Below, piece by piece: positions 48,545 through 60,183 of a DNA stretch of 64,000 nt. Under the pieces are notes generated by a model. The model had not been told where the DNA came from. It made no database searches and saw nothing but the letters and a program-made list of their open reading frames with translations. Where the stretch lies: the NCBI GenBank assembly GCA_031472005.1, contig PZJY01000004.1, forward strand, positions 1,028,556 to 1,092,555, read 5' to 3'. The translations under genes were made by a program, and so were the position numbers. This DNA comes from Tetracladium setigerum. Taxonomy: Eukaryota; Ascomycota; Leotiomycetes; Helotiales. Each line of letters opens with the position of its first letter. Position 1 is the stretch's first letter.

Positions 48545-49456
48545 TCAGTCGATGAAAATTCAGCTACGAACGTAGCCAAGTATCCACCCCCATAATCTCT
48601 GGCTTAAGGAAGGCACATATATATTCCTACCGCTATCGAAATCTCAGCTCTTATTAATAGAATACCCCAAGTGATTGCAGATAGAAAATGAGCAAAGTGA
48701 ACAACAGCGCTGACCCAGCCTACAGACGGAAGCGGTTTTTCCGGCTAAAGCTCGAGAGTGAATGTGCATACCTCAAGCTATGATTGTATCACTTCCAAAC
48801 TCAAGTTCAAGCAAGCAAGCACCAGCTGCGGTGTCAGAAATAGATTCTGCAGCAAAATGTTTGGCCCCCAATTGAGCCACCGTGGTGATGCAAGTTTGGT
48901 AGAGCTATTTATCCGCAGAGCTTAACTACCCATTACCGGATATATACCGCTGACGTGCAGCTAAGCGTCTTCCGATTGGAAAACTCTAGTATATGAGTGT
49001 GGTACACTCTGATGATAAATTCTGGTTTGTGGCTGTCCTTACCATCGTAAACAATGTAGAAGTGCAGTTAAATCGACCAAAAAAAGCACGGGAATGTTGC
49101 GCTTCCGTGGGCTACTGTAAGTCTGCCCATGAAGCTGACCTGGGCCGCAGATTTGAAGCATTCTGCAGCCCATGCCCCCCATACATTCATCTTTAAATAG
49201 TAACTCGAGAGCTGAGCATGCGACCATGCAAGTATGATCTCTGATAAATCATTTTGTGTAGGAAGAAGGCGTCGTGATTCGTAACCACCTTTATTACTTG
49301 TTTGGGTAGATTCCCCCGCTTCCCATATCCTTATCGACATCACGAGAGTGCAACAATTTGCCAGTCATTCCTCGTTATTAGATACCCTCAAATGAGTATT
49401 AAGACTTCAATCTCAGAAGATCTTATCAATCTTGAACTGATTAGATCTGTTCGATA
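48545..49456. other. Divergent intergenic region
   Basis: This is presumed promoter for the P450 (left) and the 2EXR gene (right). No gene was recognised. Confidence 0.55.
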
Positions 49457-50370
49457 ATGAAGATCGCGAGCCACCTTACTACTGGAGCAAAGCAGGCTGC
49501 TGCTCTCTTTGCAACATTCGATCTCGTGCCCGAAAGTGAGTTAGCTGACGCTTCATTCCACGTCCGTAACTAACGTTCAAGCTTCCAGAGCCAAAACTAT
49601 TTAGCTATGATCAAGAAAAGACACCCAACATTTTCCACCCATTCGGAAAATTACCGTGTGAACTACGATGCATGATCTGGGAGTACACATGGCCTTCACC
49701 CCGATTAATCTGCATGTCGCTCTATGAAGACGAAAGTACGCACGAATACACCGATCTAGCTGCGACGGACGCCGGCTGTTTTGACGAGAGTCTATCCAGT
49801 CTATGCCATGTCCCCGTTGCGCTTCAAGTGTGCCAAGAATCACGCCGACATACGCTCCAACGGTATCGAGCAATCAGACATGATGCAACCAGAACTGCAA
49901 GGCTCTACGTCAATCCGTCCCGCGACTTGCTCTGGTCTGATTCAATTCTGATAGATGAGCTGCAGAATCTCATAGACCTGGGACACTGTTATCGCCGCCA
50001 GCTCTCGCAGATAGAAATGCTTTTTGTGGAGGAAGATGAGTGGAAAATTTATAATGAATCAAGTTCCACGCAAAAGCATCTTGCTCCGTTTACGGGCTTG
50101 AAGATGATTATTATTTTGATGGAAGATGGTGGTGTGGCTCATCACGAGGAGACAGACGGTGCAAATGACAGAGTTGATAGTGATGATGGGAGCGAGCGAA
50201 GCAGCGATGAAGTGATTGAAGTTGCGACAGAGGACCAGAAAGTTCAATCAGAATTCCCACGGCTGCGTGGGCGCGCCAACAAGCTTAGGGCAGAATACGC
50301 AATGCTACGGAACGGTCGGGAGGCATCAAAGCAGATCTGTTGCGTGGACAAGACTGGAAAGTTTTATTAA
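49457..50370 (+). CDS. 2EXR-domain protein, unknown function
   Basis: Exons 49457-49535 and 49589-50370 encode 286 residues. After a short N-terminus, the 2EXR core reads FHPFGKLPCELRCMIWEYTW, an F-box-like helix pair found in many fungal proteins. Later it has VPVALQVCQESRRHTLQRY and a region on recorded positions (YVNPSRDLLWSD) typical of the family. The C-terminal part is acidic and Ser-rich. Function is unknown; the F-box resemblance hints at protein-protein binding only. It lies tail to tail with the NLR gene, 219 bp apart. Confidence 0.85.
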
Positions 50371-50589
50371 CATCCGCCGATATATGTACGTCTTGATTGA
50401 AGATGTACATCGAGCTGTTGTGTGCATGGTTTTTGTTCTAGGCAACCGTCTCAAAGACGTTGTTGGTCGGTCTTGTTACACTTGTATACCAACGTCTAAC
50501 ATTTTTCCAAAGATGACTAGAGGTGCTCATCGAAACCCCCGTCTCTCACCTTCCTACCTCTGTCTCGGATCAACAGTCAGCACGACTAT

Positions 50590-53500
50590 TCAATGAGCCC
50601 CCTCAGCAAGTAACAGTTTGATAATATCAAAGTGTTTGCCCTGCTTAGCATAGTCAAGAGGCGTCAGCCCTTCGTACGCCGCGGGAGCATTAATATCAAC
50701 CCTCAATTCGCCCTTCTTCCTACCTCCTCTCCTCTTGCCGTAGCCCAAGAGAAATCTAGCAAGAGCCGTATACCCATTCATAGCAGCATGATGAAGTGGC
50801 GTTTTGCCTTCGTAGTCACGAACATCCATATCAAAATCTTTGGAAATTGGCAAGTCGAACACTTCATCGCAACCGTTGCGGGCAGCAAGAACAAGACCTA
50901 TAACACCACTGTGATTCCGCACCATTTGCGCCTGCCCATCTTCAGAGATCTCGTCAAGAACATCGAGAAAGCCGTAGAAGCATGCCATCAATGGAATACT
51001 TGGTAATAAAGGACATGGCCCCTTGGCAGGTGCTATGGTTTCTTGCCATCGTTCGTACATTGGCTCAACATCCAAGATTGCTCGATCATGAGCTGTCGTA
51101 GGTAAGAAAAGTAGAGGGGCTGGTGTTATGATTGGTGTACTCGTCATCATCGTCTCATTGAGGAGTGCCTGGGCCCAGAGCTGAAATGCAGGATTCGAAC
51201 CGTCGTCCTCGAGAAATTCCCAGAACGCCTCATTCAAGGAACTTGATTCGTCCGTGCGGATTCTTTTTGCCTCCTTGCAATGAGTGGCCCAGTATATACA
51301 TGCATATCGCTTAAATCGTTTGAAAGCTTGCCGAGGTTCTAGTGAGGATGAATCATCCATTTTCTTATACTTGTTTGATAATTTGAAGAAGTCGCCGTTG
51401 GGAGCATCATATGGGCTCCTCTTCCGGCGTTCCATGCCAGGTGGTGTTTCAATTCTGATAACAGGCTCCTCGTTGATTTCTGTCGACCTTCCACGTACGA
51501 CCGAGTCTTCTTCCGAGCGTTGTTTGAGAACTTGGCTGGCTATCTTGCGAGCCATTACAATTTCTCTATATGCGCGGTCGGCTTCTTCTTGGATGGAATC
51601 CCGTTCTATTTTCGTTATGTTGACTTGGGACTGCTTTTCATCAGATGATTGATCAGCGCCAGGCTCTGCTCTTCCGATGAAAGTGAATTGCCCCTTATTA
51701 TCCACCACAGCCGTTACCGGAGAGCCATCACTGGATCCGATACGGTCATGCCCACCACTAGTCCCATTCCCTGGATTTGAGGAGGACTCGTATAAATTGG
51801 ATGATTCATCGTCCGCTTCAGTCAAAGTGATTACGGGGGTGCCACCTTCAATCGCGTGCTGCCCGGTACTGTCTTCTGAAGTTGTCACGAAAGTAGTATC
51901 AGCATTGGGAGCCGCGAATGAATCCCGATCTTGTCTCTGTGAGGCAGATGCTTTGTCTCTCACAGCATCCTTGTATATCGCTGTGGATTCGTCTGTAACA
52001 TCGTCGTCAGATACTGGCTTCTCGTGAATAATAATAGGCGTCTCAAAGGAATCAGGCATTTGGTCTTGCCCCGTTGTAGAGTCTTCGCTTTCGCCAACCA
52101 TCCTTGAACTAGGTGCATCCTCTATGTCATAATACTTTATGTCATTGTCCCCCCAAGAAACGGGACTAAGTGGTTCATCATCTGCTGATGAAACCAATTG
52201 GACAAATTCGTCTTCCTCTTCGTCTTCCTCATTCTCTGTTTCATCTTCAATAAACTCAAACCCCGGCTCTCTCGCAGAGCCCGAAATCAGCCTCCAATAA
52301 AGAAGGCATGTAAGAGCAGCCTCAGCATGTGCTTCGTCAGGAGAGAATATCAGCCGTCCATCGACCCTTTTAAGTTCCAGATATTCTCGAACAGAAAGAT
52401 GTGCAAGCTGGACAAAACCTCTGGCGTCAACAATGAAGAAGTTACTGCATATATCAACAATAACCTCTGTCGCTACTAATTCATGCCCTGTGACAGAGAC
52501 TGCTGCGCCTAATTCCCAGATCTTGAGCGGCCGGACAGCGCATAATATCCATTGAAGAGACCTCTCGGCCAGTTTTCGACTTGGTAGTCCAACTTGCGTG
52601 TTACGCTCGTAGATGTCGTCGTACGTTTCCCGAAGGGACTCGAGAACTTCTTGTCCAGAGCCAGCCTCGAGTCTTCGCAATCGCTCTTCAAAATCCTGTC
52701 TAAATTTGATGCGACGTTCGGAGCTTATCAGAAGATCAAGTTGTAACTCAATCCAGCGGAACCTGTCATAATTTTAGACTCGTCGTCGAGAAGACTGGAG
52801 CGGTTAAGGACTTACATTCCCTGCGCTCGTAGCGTTAAGACTGCAACCATTCGCTCTGCAAGCTCATCGGTGATAACTTTCGGATTTCTCCTTTCCGGGC
52901 GCTCTAATTCCTTTCTGATATATTCCTGAATATCCTGTGAAGTTTTGCCAAAATCGCTTCGGACGGTGATGACACTTGGAAAGACATCGCCAACATCAAC
53001 ATCTAGACGACTTGTCAAGAACAGCTTCAATCTTGGATACCTCTCCCATATCTCTTGAAGTGCCCTCAGCAAAGAATTTGGCTGGCTGCACTCATCGAGA
53101 CCATCCATAACAATAACGGTATCACCTCGAAGTCCCATCAGCGTATTCATGAGATCTTTACACTCTTCCAGAGAAAGTCTGCTTCCCGTAACGAAACGCT
53201 GCGCATCTCTCTTGTACCAATTCCTAATGACCTGGCACACATCCTCGCCGTCGCTTGTGCAAGATAACTGCGCAACCAAACTTCGAAAGATGGTTGTAGG
53301 ATCATTCGAAGATGCGGCCAATCCACGCGAGCAATAAAAGAACGCGACACTTTGCCCATCCCCCGCCTTTATGAGCTCGTTCACAACGATTGATGCCAGG
53401 CTCGTTTTCCCCGTGCCAACAGATCCTTGGAGCCAAAACTGGCCTCTTGGGGATTTCTTCCAGTTTCTGTATTCCGAAGATTGGAAAAACCATTGGCCAG

Positions 53501-55081
53501 ATTCCCAGTACCGTGCACCGAGTTTTGTTCTAATTCGTTCATGATCTTCTCCAACCTGAATATCCGAGACCCACGAGATTACTTTGGAATTCTCTAAATG
53601 CTTCGCATCCCAGCGTTCCTGCATCTTTTCCAGGCTCTGGCCTATTCGATTGACATCATCCCATCTGTTGATAATTCCGGCAATATCATCACTTATCGAT
53701 GTGATACTCGAGGTCATATTGGCCATACTCGTCATAGAGGTAATCCTAATGCATTCTTCATCAGAGGATCTGATTTTAGTGAGCAAGTCATCCCAATCCA
53801 CCAACTTTATCACATTTGCTGCAGACCTAGCCATGCTCTTCCGGTGGAAATGAAGAGCAGTCTGGATCTGGTATTGTAAAACACAGGAGTAAACCTTGAT
53901 GATTGCGAGTTCAAAACCCGCAGCACTTTCTATACTCGCTCTTCCTTCAAGGGTTTGGACATAAACGTCCTCAATCGCAATGTACTTTGCTATGATTGTC
54001 GAGATTTCCTCAATTCCATCAAGTATTGCTTGGTGTTGAGTTATATCGCTCATAACAAGCTAGAACCATCAGTAATCCATTACTACTAGATTGAATGTTG
54101 CAATGTAAAACCTACTGTTAAGATAGTGCAGACTCCTGCCCATGGTATTGCAACGTGTACAGGGTCAAGTTGTGCAACTGCGTTCCCAAGAGCGGCAAAT
54201 TTTTGAACAAACCCTACAATTCGCTCTGCCTGATCACGCACAACGATAGATTTCTGGTCCCACTGAACAACCCACTGCTTCTGCTTCATGACCTTGATCT
54301 TTTCCTGGACAACATTGTTCATCGTATCAGAGAAGTTGGTCCCGGCTTTTTGCGGAGGGTGTTCAGCGAGTATCTTTTCGTACTTCTGCACAAGCTCCTT
54401 ATGTTCTTCGTCGCCTGAGAGACTGTTGTACGCTTTCTCCCATATTTTGGCGCTACGCATTGAAGCATTGGAATCAAGAAGAGTTGCGGTTTTGGCTTTG
54501 ACTTTCGGGGCCACTCGTTTGAACGCCGTGTCAGTGTCGCGAGGACTGTCTGATGACACGGTAGACGCTGAAAGCACCCCCGCGGAAGCTGATAGTTGCT
54601 GAGCACGGGAGGGAGCCGCGGCTTTGACAGCATCCTGTTTGGGGGTCTTCTTTTGCGGTTTTGGGACAATTTTTGACGCTGGAACTATGCCATCAAACTT
54701 CTTTCGGGGACGGATTGCCTCAACAGATAAGGGTTTTGTTTCTAATTTCGGGACGGGCGCTGGATGATCTAGCGGTTCTGTGAACGCTGATTGTGTAGGA
54801 ACTTTGTCACTTGGTTGTTTGATTGTTTTAGATTCCACTGGTTCTGGTTTGCCTGGTTGTGGTTCAATTGGCTGTGGCCCAACTGGTTGTGGTCCAACAG
54901 GTTGCTGCCGCTCAACTGGAGACGCCTCAACAGCTTTCGGCTGAACTGATTGCGAGATACTTCGAACTGGTACAGTCTGCTTTGAGGCTGTACTCGTAAT
55001 CGTTGGTACTTCTACCACAGCTTCCCGACCCAAAACCTTTGAGAGCCATTTCGACCTGCGGCGAGGCTTTTGTTGATCCAT
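50590..55081 (-). CDS. Fungal NLR: NWD N-terminal domain, NACHT NTPase and ankyrin repeats
   Basis: Exons in coding order are 54116-55081, 52816-54059 and 50590-52762; 1460 residues from ATG 55081. Order: basic start (QQKPRRRSKWLSKVLG); about 190 residues of Pro/Lys-rich low complexity with QPVGPQP-type repeats; an NWD-type N-terminal helical domain running across the first intron (IWEKAYNSL to GIEEISTIIAKY); NACHT NTPase with P-loop GSVGTGKTS and Walker B VIVMDGLDEC; the QGMFRWIELQLDLL segment spanning intron 2; a winged-helix part; a 300-residue acidic Ser-rich stretch; and ankyrin repeats (GKTPLHHAAMNGY, GLTPLDYAKQGK). Such STAND proteins are candidate intracellular immune or incompatibility receptors; that role is inferred. 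The frame is intact. The open frame extends upstream without another ATG. Confidence 0.9.
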
Positions 55082-56019
55082 CTCCCACTTCCGCAAGGCT
55101 TGAAGTAGTGCGGGGCAATTTGAGACTGCTTCCTTCAGGCTAGGAGCAGACTAACAGTCTCGCACCACCCAAGAAGCAGATGAGCGATCGAGATGGCTTC
55201 AAAATGATGCAAAAAGAGGCAGAGGAAGAAGAATAATCATTGTGGTTGGCTAAAGGTGCTGCCAATTGGCAATGAACTAGACCGAAAAGGGTCTAGTTAC
55301 ACGCACCTCTATCTCTCATTTTATGGTACAGTCCATAGGTGTAGCAAACATTTTTATTACCTTACGAAGTAATATTAATATGATTGAAACATAGGTCGTT
55401 GATACCTTTCCTAGACTCTTTCCATTTGCATAGTCATATAGTCAGGAAAGATAGTGTCACGTGACGGTCGGATCTTCACACCAGAAATTAGATAGACGGA
55501 TAAACACCTCACCCAAACGTTTTGATTTCCATGATTTCTTTAGTTTTCTCATCCAATGCGGTAATTCTCGAGTTTGCTTCGCAACTTACCGCCTGACTCA
55601 TCGGGGGAAGTTCACTACGCCGACCCTGCAAAATACAAGCATCCACTAAAAACCCACAACGAAGCTTGAACAGCGCCGCATACATACATCATAAGCCTCG
55701 GGGGAACTTTCACTTTTGGAATTTTGGAATTTTGGAGAGCTTCAACATTGGATCATGGATTATGGATAATCTGGATGGACGGCGAGTGCAGTCATTTATT
55801 TTCTTGAATTATCATCGTACAAGAATGAACTTCCATGGATTCCGAGATCCTTGGGATGGAGCTCATACCACACCGTTGATTTCTCTCATATCAGACGTGT
55901 ATAAAGAAGCAAGCGTCAGCACACAAACAGTCAAGAGTTTCTCAAGTCTACAACTCTTTACAATCACATAAACTGCCATACGCGTAGCTCAGCTCGGAGA
56001 GCACGATACTTCATCAATC
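55082..56019. other. Divergent intergenic region
   Basis: Promoters of the NLR gene (left) and the SMP-30-like gene (right) lie here. TATAAAG at 55900-55906 lies about 115 bp before the ATG at 56020. The frame 55666-55971 was not accepted as a gene. Confidence 0.55.
55900..55906 (+). promoter_or_regulatory. Probable TATA box
   Basis: TATAAAG lies 114 bp upstream of the ATG at 56020. It is a sequence match only. Confidence 0.45.
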
Positions 56020-57401
56020 ATGAAAATCTTCTTCTCCTCGTTGTACTTCGCTTCGATGTTTGTTTCAACTGTCATAGCAGCCTCCGTACCTTTGCACCAT
56101 TCTACATCTACGATCAGGACGGTCAATGCTACGACCAACATTCTTCCTCAAACTTTGATCTATCAATTTCCGCTTCCGACATGGATTGAGAATCTTGCTA
56201 TTCGATCTAATGGGTTCGTTCTTTTCACTTTTCTTTCTCTTTGAGCTTCTCTCGTTCTAGTCCTTCAATCGCATAACCCAAACTTCCTTGATCTACCACT
56301 CCTATGTACAGTACAGCACCTAAGTGCATCCGAAGCCATCACCCACGCCCAAGTCAAACTTTCTCCTCTCTTGCGAGTGTATCACTCAGTCCAGCCGCAC
56401 CCCTATCAACTATTTTCTCCTTCCTACTATCTTTCTTTACCGTTCCAATACATGAAACAACAAAGGGAGATCTTAAAATTCCACCAAACTAACTACAAAT
56501 TCCCCCAACCAGACAAATCCTCCCCACCATCCTCGGCTCCAACAAAATTTACACCATCTCCCCCACCACATCCACAGCAACTCTCCTCGCAACCCTCGCA
56601 ACCCACACCTCCCTCTTCGCCATCACCGAATCCCTCAAACACCCGGACACATTCTACCTCACAGCCGGCAACTTCTCCCTCACAACCGGCATCCTCGAGC
56701 CCGGATCCTTCGGTATCTACAAACTCACCTTCCTCCCCGACTCTCCCACCAGCATCAAACTCACCTTCCTCCTCACCCTCCCACCAACTGTTCTCCTCCC
56801 CAACAGTCTAGCATCCTACCAAACTCCCACCGGAGCCGAGAAACTTTTGATTCCCGATTCCTGGAAAGGAGTCATCTGGGATGTTGATCTCGCGAAGAAA
56901 ACAGTTGAAGTTGGGTTTGATTTTCCAGAGATGCATTCGAGTGCGGTGGGAACGGTGGGGGTGAATGGGGTTAAAGTTTTGGGTGGGTGGTTGTATTGGA
57001 GTAACAGTGAGATGAGGGCTATTTTCAGGGTGAATTTTGTTGGTGGGAAGGGAACAAAAGGGAAAATAGAGAAATTGGGAAGCGATGATGTTTTTGTCGA
57101 TGATTTCGCTGTGAGTTATGCTCTTTCTCGTGGGCACGACAGACATCACAAAGAGGATGTCATCGTTTGGATCACGACGAACCGAGGAAATTTGGTTCGA
57201 GCGTTGAGGGTTGTTGGTGGGAAGGGAGGGGAGATGGTGACGATTGCTGGGTCTCCGGGAAGTCTTGATGTTGCTGGATCGACAGCTTGTGCTTTTGGGA
57301 GGGGGAAGGATGATAGGCATGTTTTGTATGTTGTTACGACGGGGGGTTGGGGGGTGGTGTTGATGGGGGAGAGTGGAGGGCGGGAAGGTCGTGGGGATTG
57401 A
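56020..57401 (+). CDS. Secreted SMP-30/gluconolactonase-like beta-propeller protein
   Basis: Exons 56020-56213 and 56513-57401 (donor GTTCGT, branch site CTAAC at 56488, acceptor CCAG) encode 360 residues. A signal peptide (MKIFFSSLYFASMFVSTVIA) is followed by a six-bladed propeller of the SMP-30/LRE-like type. The exon junction gives LAIRSNGQIL, and later blades show KVLGGWLYWSNSEMRAIFRV and VDDFAVSY. Close fungal relatives include hetero-Diels-Alderases and putative lactonases of metabolite clusters (family knowledge); no cluster is evident here. The 299-bp intron is long for this window but the junction is ideal. Codon use shifts from C-rich in the first half of exon 2 to G-rich in the second half. 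Confidence 0.83.
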
Positions 57402-57717
57402 TACTAGACCTTTTTTTTGAGTGATGTGGCTAGAGAGGAAGAGATTGGGTTAGTTAATAGAGGAGAAGGATAGGGAGAGAGGGGAGGGGCTGTGGGATTT
57501 AAATAGTAGGTTAGTAAGAGAAGTGGTTTTTTTTGGGGGGGGGGGGGGGGGGGGGGGGTTGGAGATTAGATGTGCGCATTACTTGTCTTTGGATTTGAGC
57601 ATATAGTATGGTGATAGCTAGATAGGTATTAATGCTACTTTTGGGCTCTAAATATGAGTGGAATGTGGCGGACGAGATCCATCAGTACCTAACTTCCTTG
57701 TATTGTGTCACCACCAG
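57402..57717. other. Convergent 3' intergenic region with a poly-G tract
   Basis: A T8-G24 run spans 57527-57558 between the converging SMP-30-like and 2EXR genes. No gene was found. Confidence 0.7.
57527..57558 (+). repeat. T8-G24 homopolymer tract
   Basis: Eight T are followed by 24 consecutive G. The true length is uncertain in any consensus. On RNA or DNA it could form stacked G-quadruplexes. Confidence 0.8.
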
Positions 57718-59776
57718 CTACGAAGTAAAATGAAACTTCTTCTGAGCCTCCAAAGACTCTGCCCAGTAATCCGCATGCCATTTGAGTAAGCGATCCGTCC
57801 ATAGCACAGGGTTAGCGTGCCGAAGCTTAGGTTTAGGAAAGGTAGGAACCTTTCCACTCTGCAACGCCTCATAATCACGCCCTTTCACAACTTTCTCTAG
57901 CGAACTTTCCATAGCCCTCATATTCTCAATGAAACGCTCGTCGGCTCGGAGATCTATATTCCAGAAGACATCCTTCCAAGTTCCATAGCAAGCCATTGGT
58001 TTTGACATCTCAAATGCAGTGTCGATACACTCTTTGTGGTGACGGATTATCCATCGTTCATATTCGTCAATATTTGAGAATTGTTCATCTTCCGATACTC
58101 CGGGTGAAAGGATATCAATTGTGAGAGTAAGCTTTGAAATATCAAAATGGGTGGCGCAATAATCTACTTCGTTTTCCCAATGATGACTCAATGAGTATCC
58201 TGCAATCCACTTCAATTTCCGCAAATATTGTCGTCCTTCGGCTGGAATGCTACGTAGACAATCGCGCAAACCTAGACAGAGGTATTTTGGGGGACTTCCA
58301 ACACGTATTTGCCGACGAAGGCGTTCTTGCTGTAAAACACAAGGAGCGCAAGACTACGGAATTCGCGGGAGACGAGGAAGAGTTCGTTGGGATAGTTCCA
58401 ACATATGCAGGTCGTGGAATAAGAGCTGTGCCTATGTTGACAATAGCAGATATCTTCCTCGTTTCGACATTGCTCACAGCATTCATTTGCACGAAAGATG
58501 CTATGCGAATAAAAAGTGGCAGGTGCAGAGATCATGATGTGAGGTTTATTGGTTGTGCGATGAGTGCACCAGATTAATTCGCGAGGGGCCAGAAGGGCCG
58601 TGTATTCAAGGATCTTGATCTGCAGCTCCTGCGACAGGCGGTTAGCATATAGTATTAAATAGGTTTTGAAAGAAGCCAAAGTGACTATTGATTTGCGGAT
58701 TGACAATCGCAGCTACAAAATGAGATGTGCCCCGTGATTGACTTACTAATGGGAGTTTTAGAAAAGGAAAGGCTTTATCTGAAGGGGGCACATTCGTCAG
58801 GCGCTGAGCCGTATCTGTTGCAAGTCGTAAAAGGCTTTGCGTAGGTTCGTAGCCGAGTCGAAGTCCACAGCCTTTCAGGAGCGGAAGTTGATATAGAGGT
58901 GAAAGGATCAGCGAGGCAGCTTGTTCATCAGCAACATCACAGAATACCCACAGTTTGAGAGACCCAGGAGTAATACTCTTCGCCAGGAAGGTACACAGCT
59001 CCCTCCACTGCTTGAGGGCGACGAAATCTCTATGTCTACTAGGTATCGCGATTTTATCCTGGAATCCATAGGTTGGACAACCAGCATGACAATCTTGGGA
59101 TTCGTTTCTCCATCTCTCGCCATCGCTCCATTGCACTTTGTTCCCCAGTAGTTGAGACGGATTGAAAGAGAAGTCATGTGTTGGAGTGAAAGGGGTGACA
59201 GCGAATGCAGAAATGAAAAGCCACCGATATCAGGCCGAGCAATGGTGAAATAGTTTTCAGACCAGAAAATCTTCTTGACTTCCAGAGCTATCTTGCGTGA
59301 GACATATAGAAGCTGGATTGGTATAGGATTGCACCGCTGATACCGTTCGTCGGTATCGAGGTGTCGATAACATTCCCATTGCTCGTGGGGATCGTAGACA
59401 GCGGGAGCCACAACGTCACGATCTAACATGATTCTGGGATGTGGGTGAAGTCCATCGATAAAATGAGATAGCTGAAGTGACCATGGCAAGATTTCATTTT
59501 GCTGGCGGATTTCCTCAAGGTTCTTGCAGCTCAAGAATTGGGTGCAGAAGGGCTCGATTTCCGGACACCCCATTTCCTCATCGTCATCTGGGGGCTCATA
59601 ATTCAGGTGGATCTTGAAGCGGCTGAGAAGGCCGGCGAAAATGTAGATACGGCGTCGTATTGAAGATGGAAGACGAAGGAAGGGGAACGGCTGGGTTGGC
59701 AGAACTGTGTCTGGACTCCGAGAAGATATGGTGTGGATGGGGTAGTTGTAATGGTGGAGGGTGACTTGGGCATCAT
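57718..59776 (-). CDS. Large double 2EXR-family protein, frame broken three times
   Basis: Exons in coding order are 58747-59776 and 57718-58628, joined as KLPL-ELQIKILEYT across an intron starting GTAAGT. Three single-base additions (near G4 59682-59685, C4 59143-59146 and G5 58289-58293) make both exons continuous, total 647 residues. The first half has FLRLPSSIRRRIYIFAGLL, LLYVSRKIALEVKKIFWSEN and CDVADEQAA. The second has FPFLKLPLELQIKILEYT, a Cys cluster with CEQC and CICW, and LFLVSREFRSLALLVFYSKN. Each half is a 2EXR unit, so this is a tandem or fused family member of unknown function. The frame stays open to an ATG at 60076, which would add 100 residues with a hydrophobic segment; ATG 59776 is preferred. 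Confidence 0.78.
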
Positions 59777-60183
59777 GAATTCGATGTTGTCATTTCTCTT
59801 GTTGACGCGAGAAAGACTGAAAGAGAGATGGGTTGTAATTTCGCGGAGAGAAGTATTGCGAGAAGGAGGGTGACTTCCTGTGACTTCCGTGTGACTTCCA
59901 TGTGACTTGCTGTGTTGGTGAACCTTCTGCTGAGGGTGGGTCTGAGGCTGAGATAGAGATGCCAAGGCGCCAATCCCAATAAGCACAAGCGCCACTGCCC
60001 TCCAAGCCAAGAAAAGAGTTGAGCGGGCGGCTGGATCAGCAACAGGCCACAGCTCCTTCAACACCACAGATTCCATTATATCTCCATATTTCTCTCCCTC
60101 AACTGCTCACTCCATACTCCTTGAACACACCTCCTTACCTGCTTCATCTAACAAATATTCCCTACACACATTTTCAAGTCAAG
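59777..60183. other. Divergent promoter with phased TGACTTCC repeats
   Basis: The space lies between the double 2EXR gene and the calmodulin-like gene. Four copies of TGACTTCC/TGACTTGC start at 59871, 59881, 59892 and 59903. From about 60080 the sequence resembles a CT-rich leader of the plus-strand gene. Confidence 0.55.
59871..59910. promoter_or_regulatory. Cluster of four helically phased TGACTTSC elements
   Basis: Copies start 10, 11 and 11 bp apart, so all face the same side of the helix. TGAC is the core of bZIP half-sites, but the binding factor is unknown. If the longer 2EXR start (60076) were used, this stretch would be coding. Confidence 0.4.
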
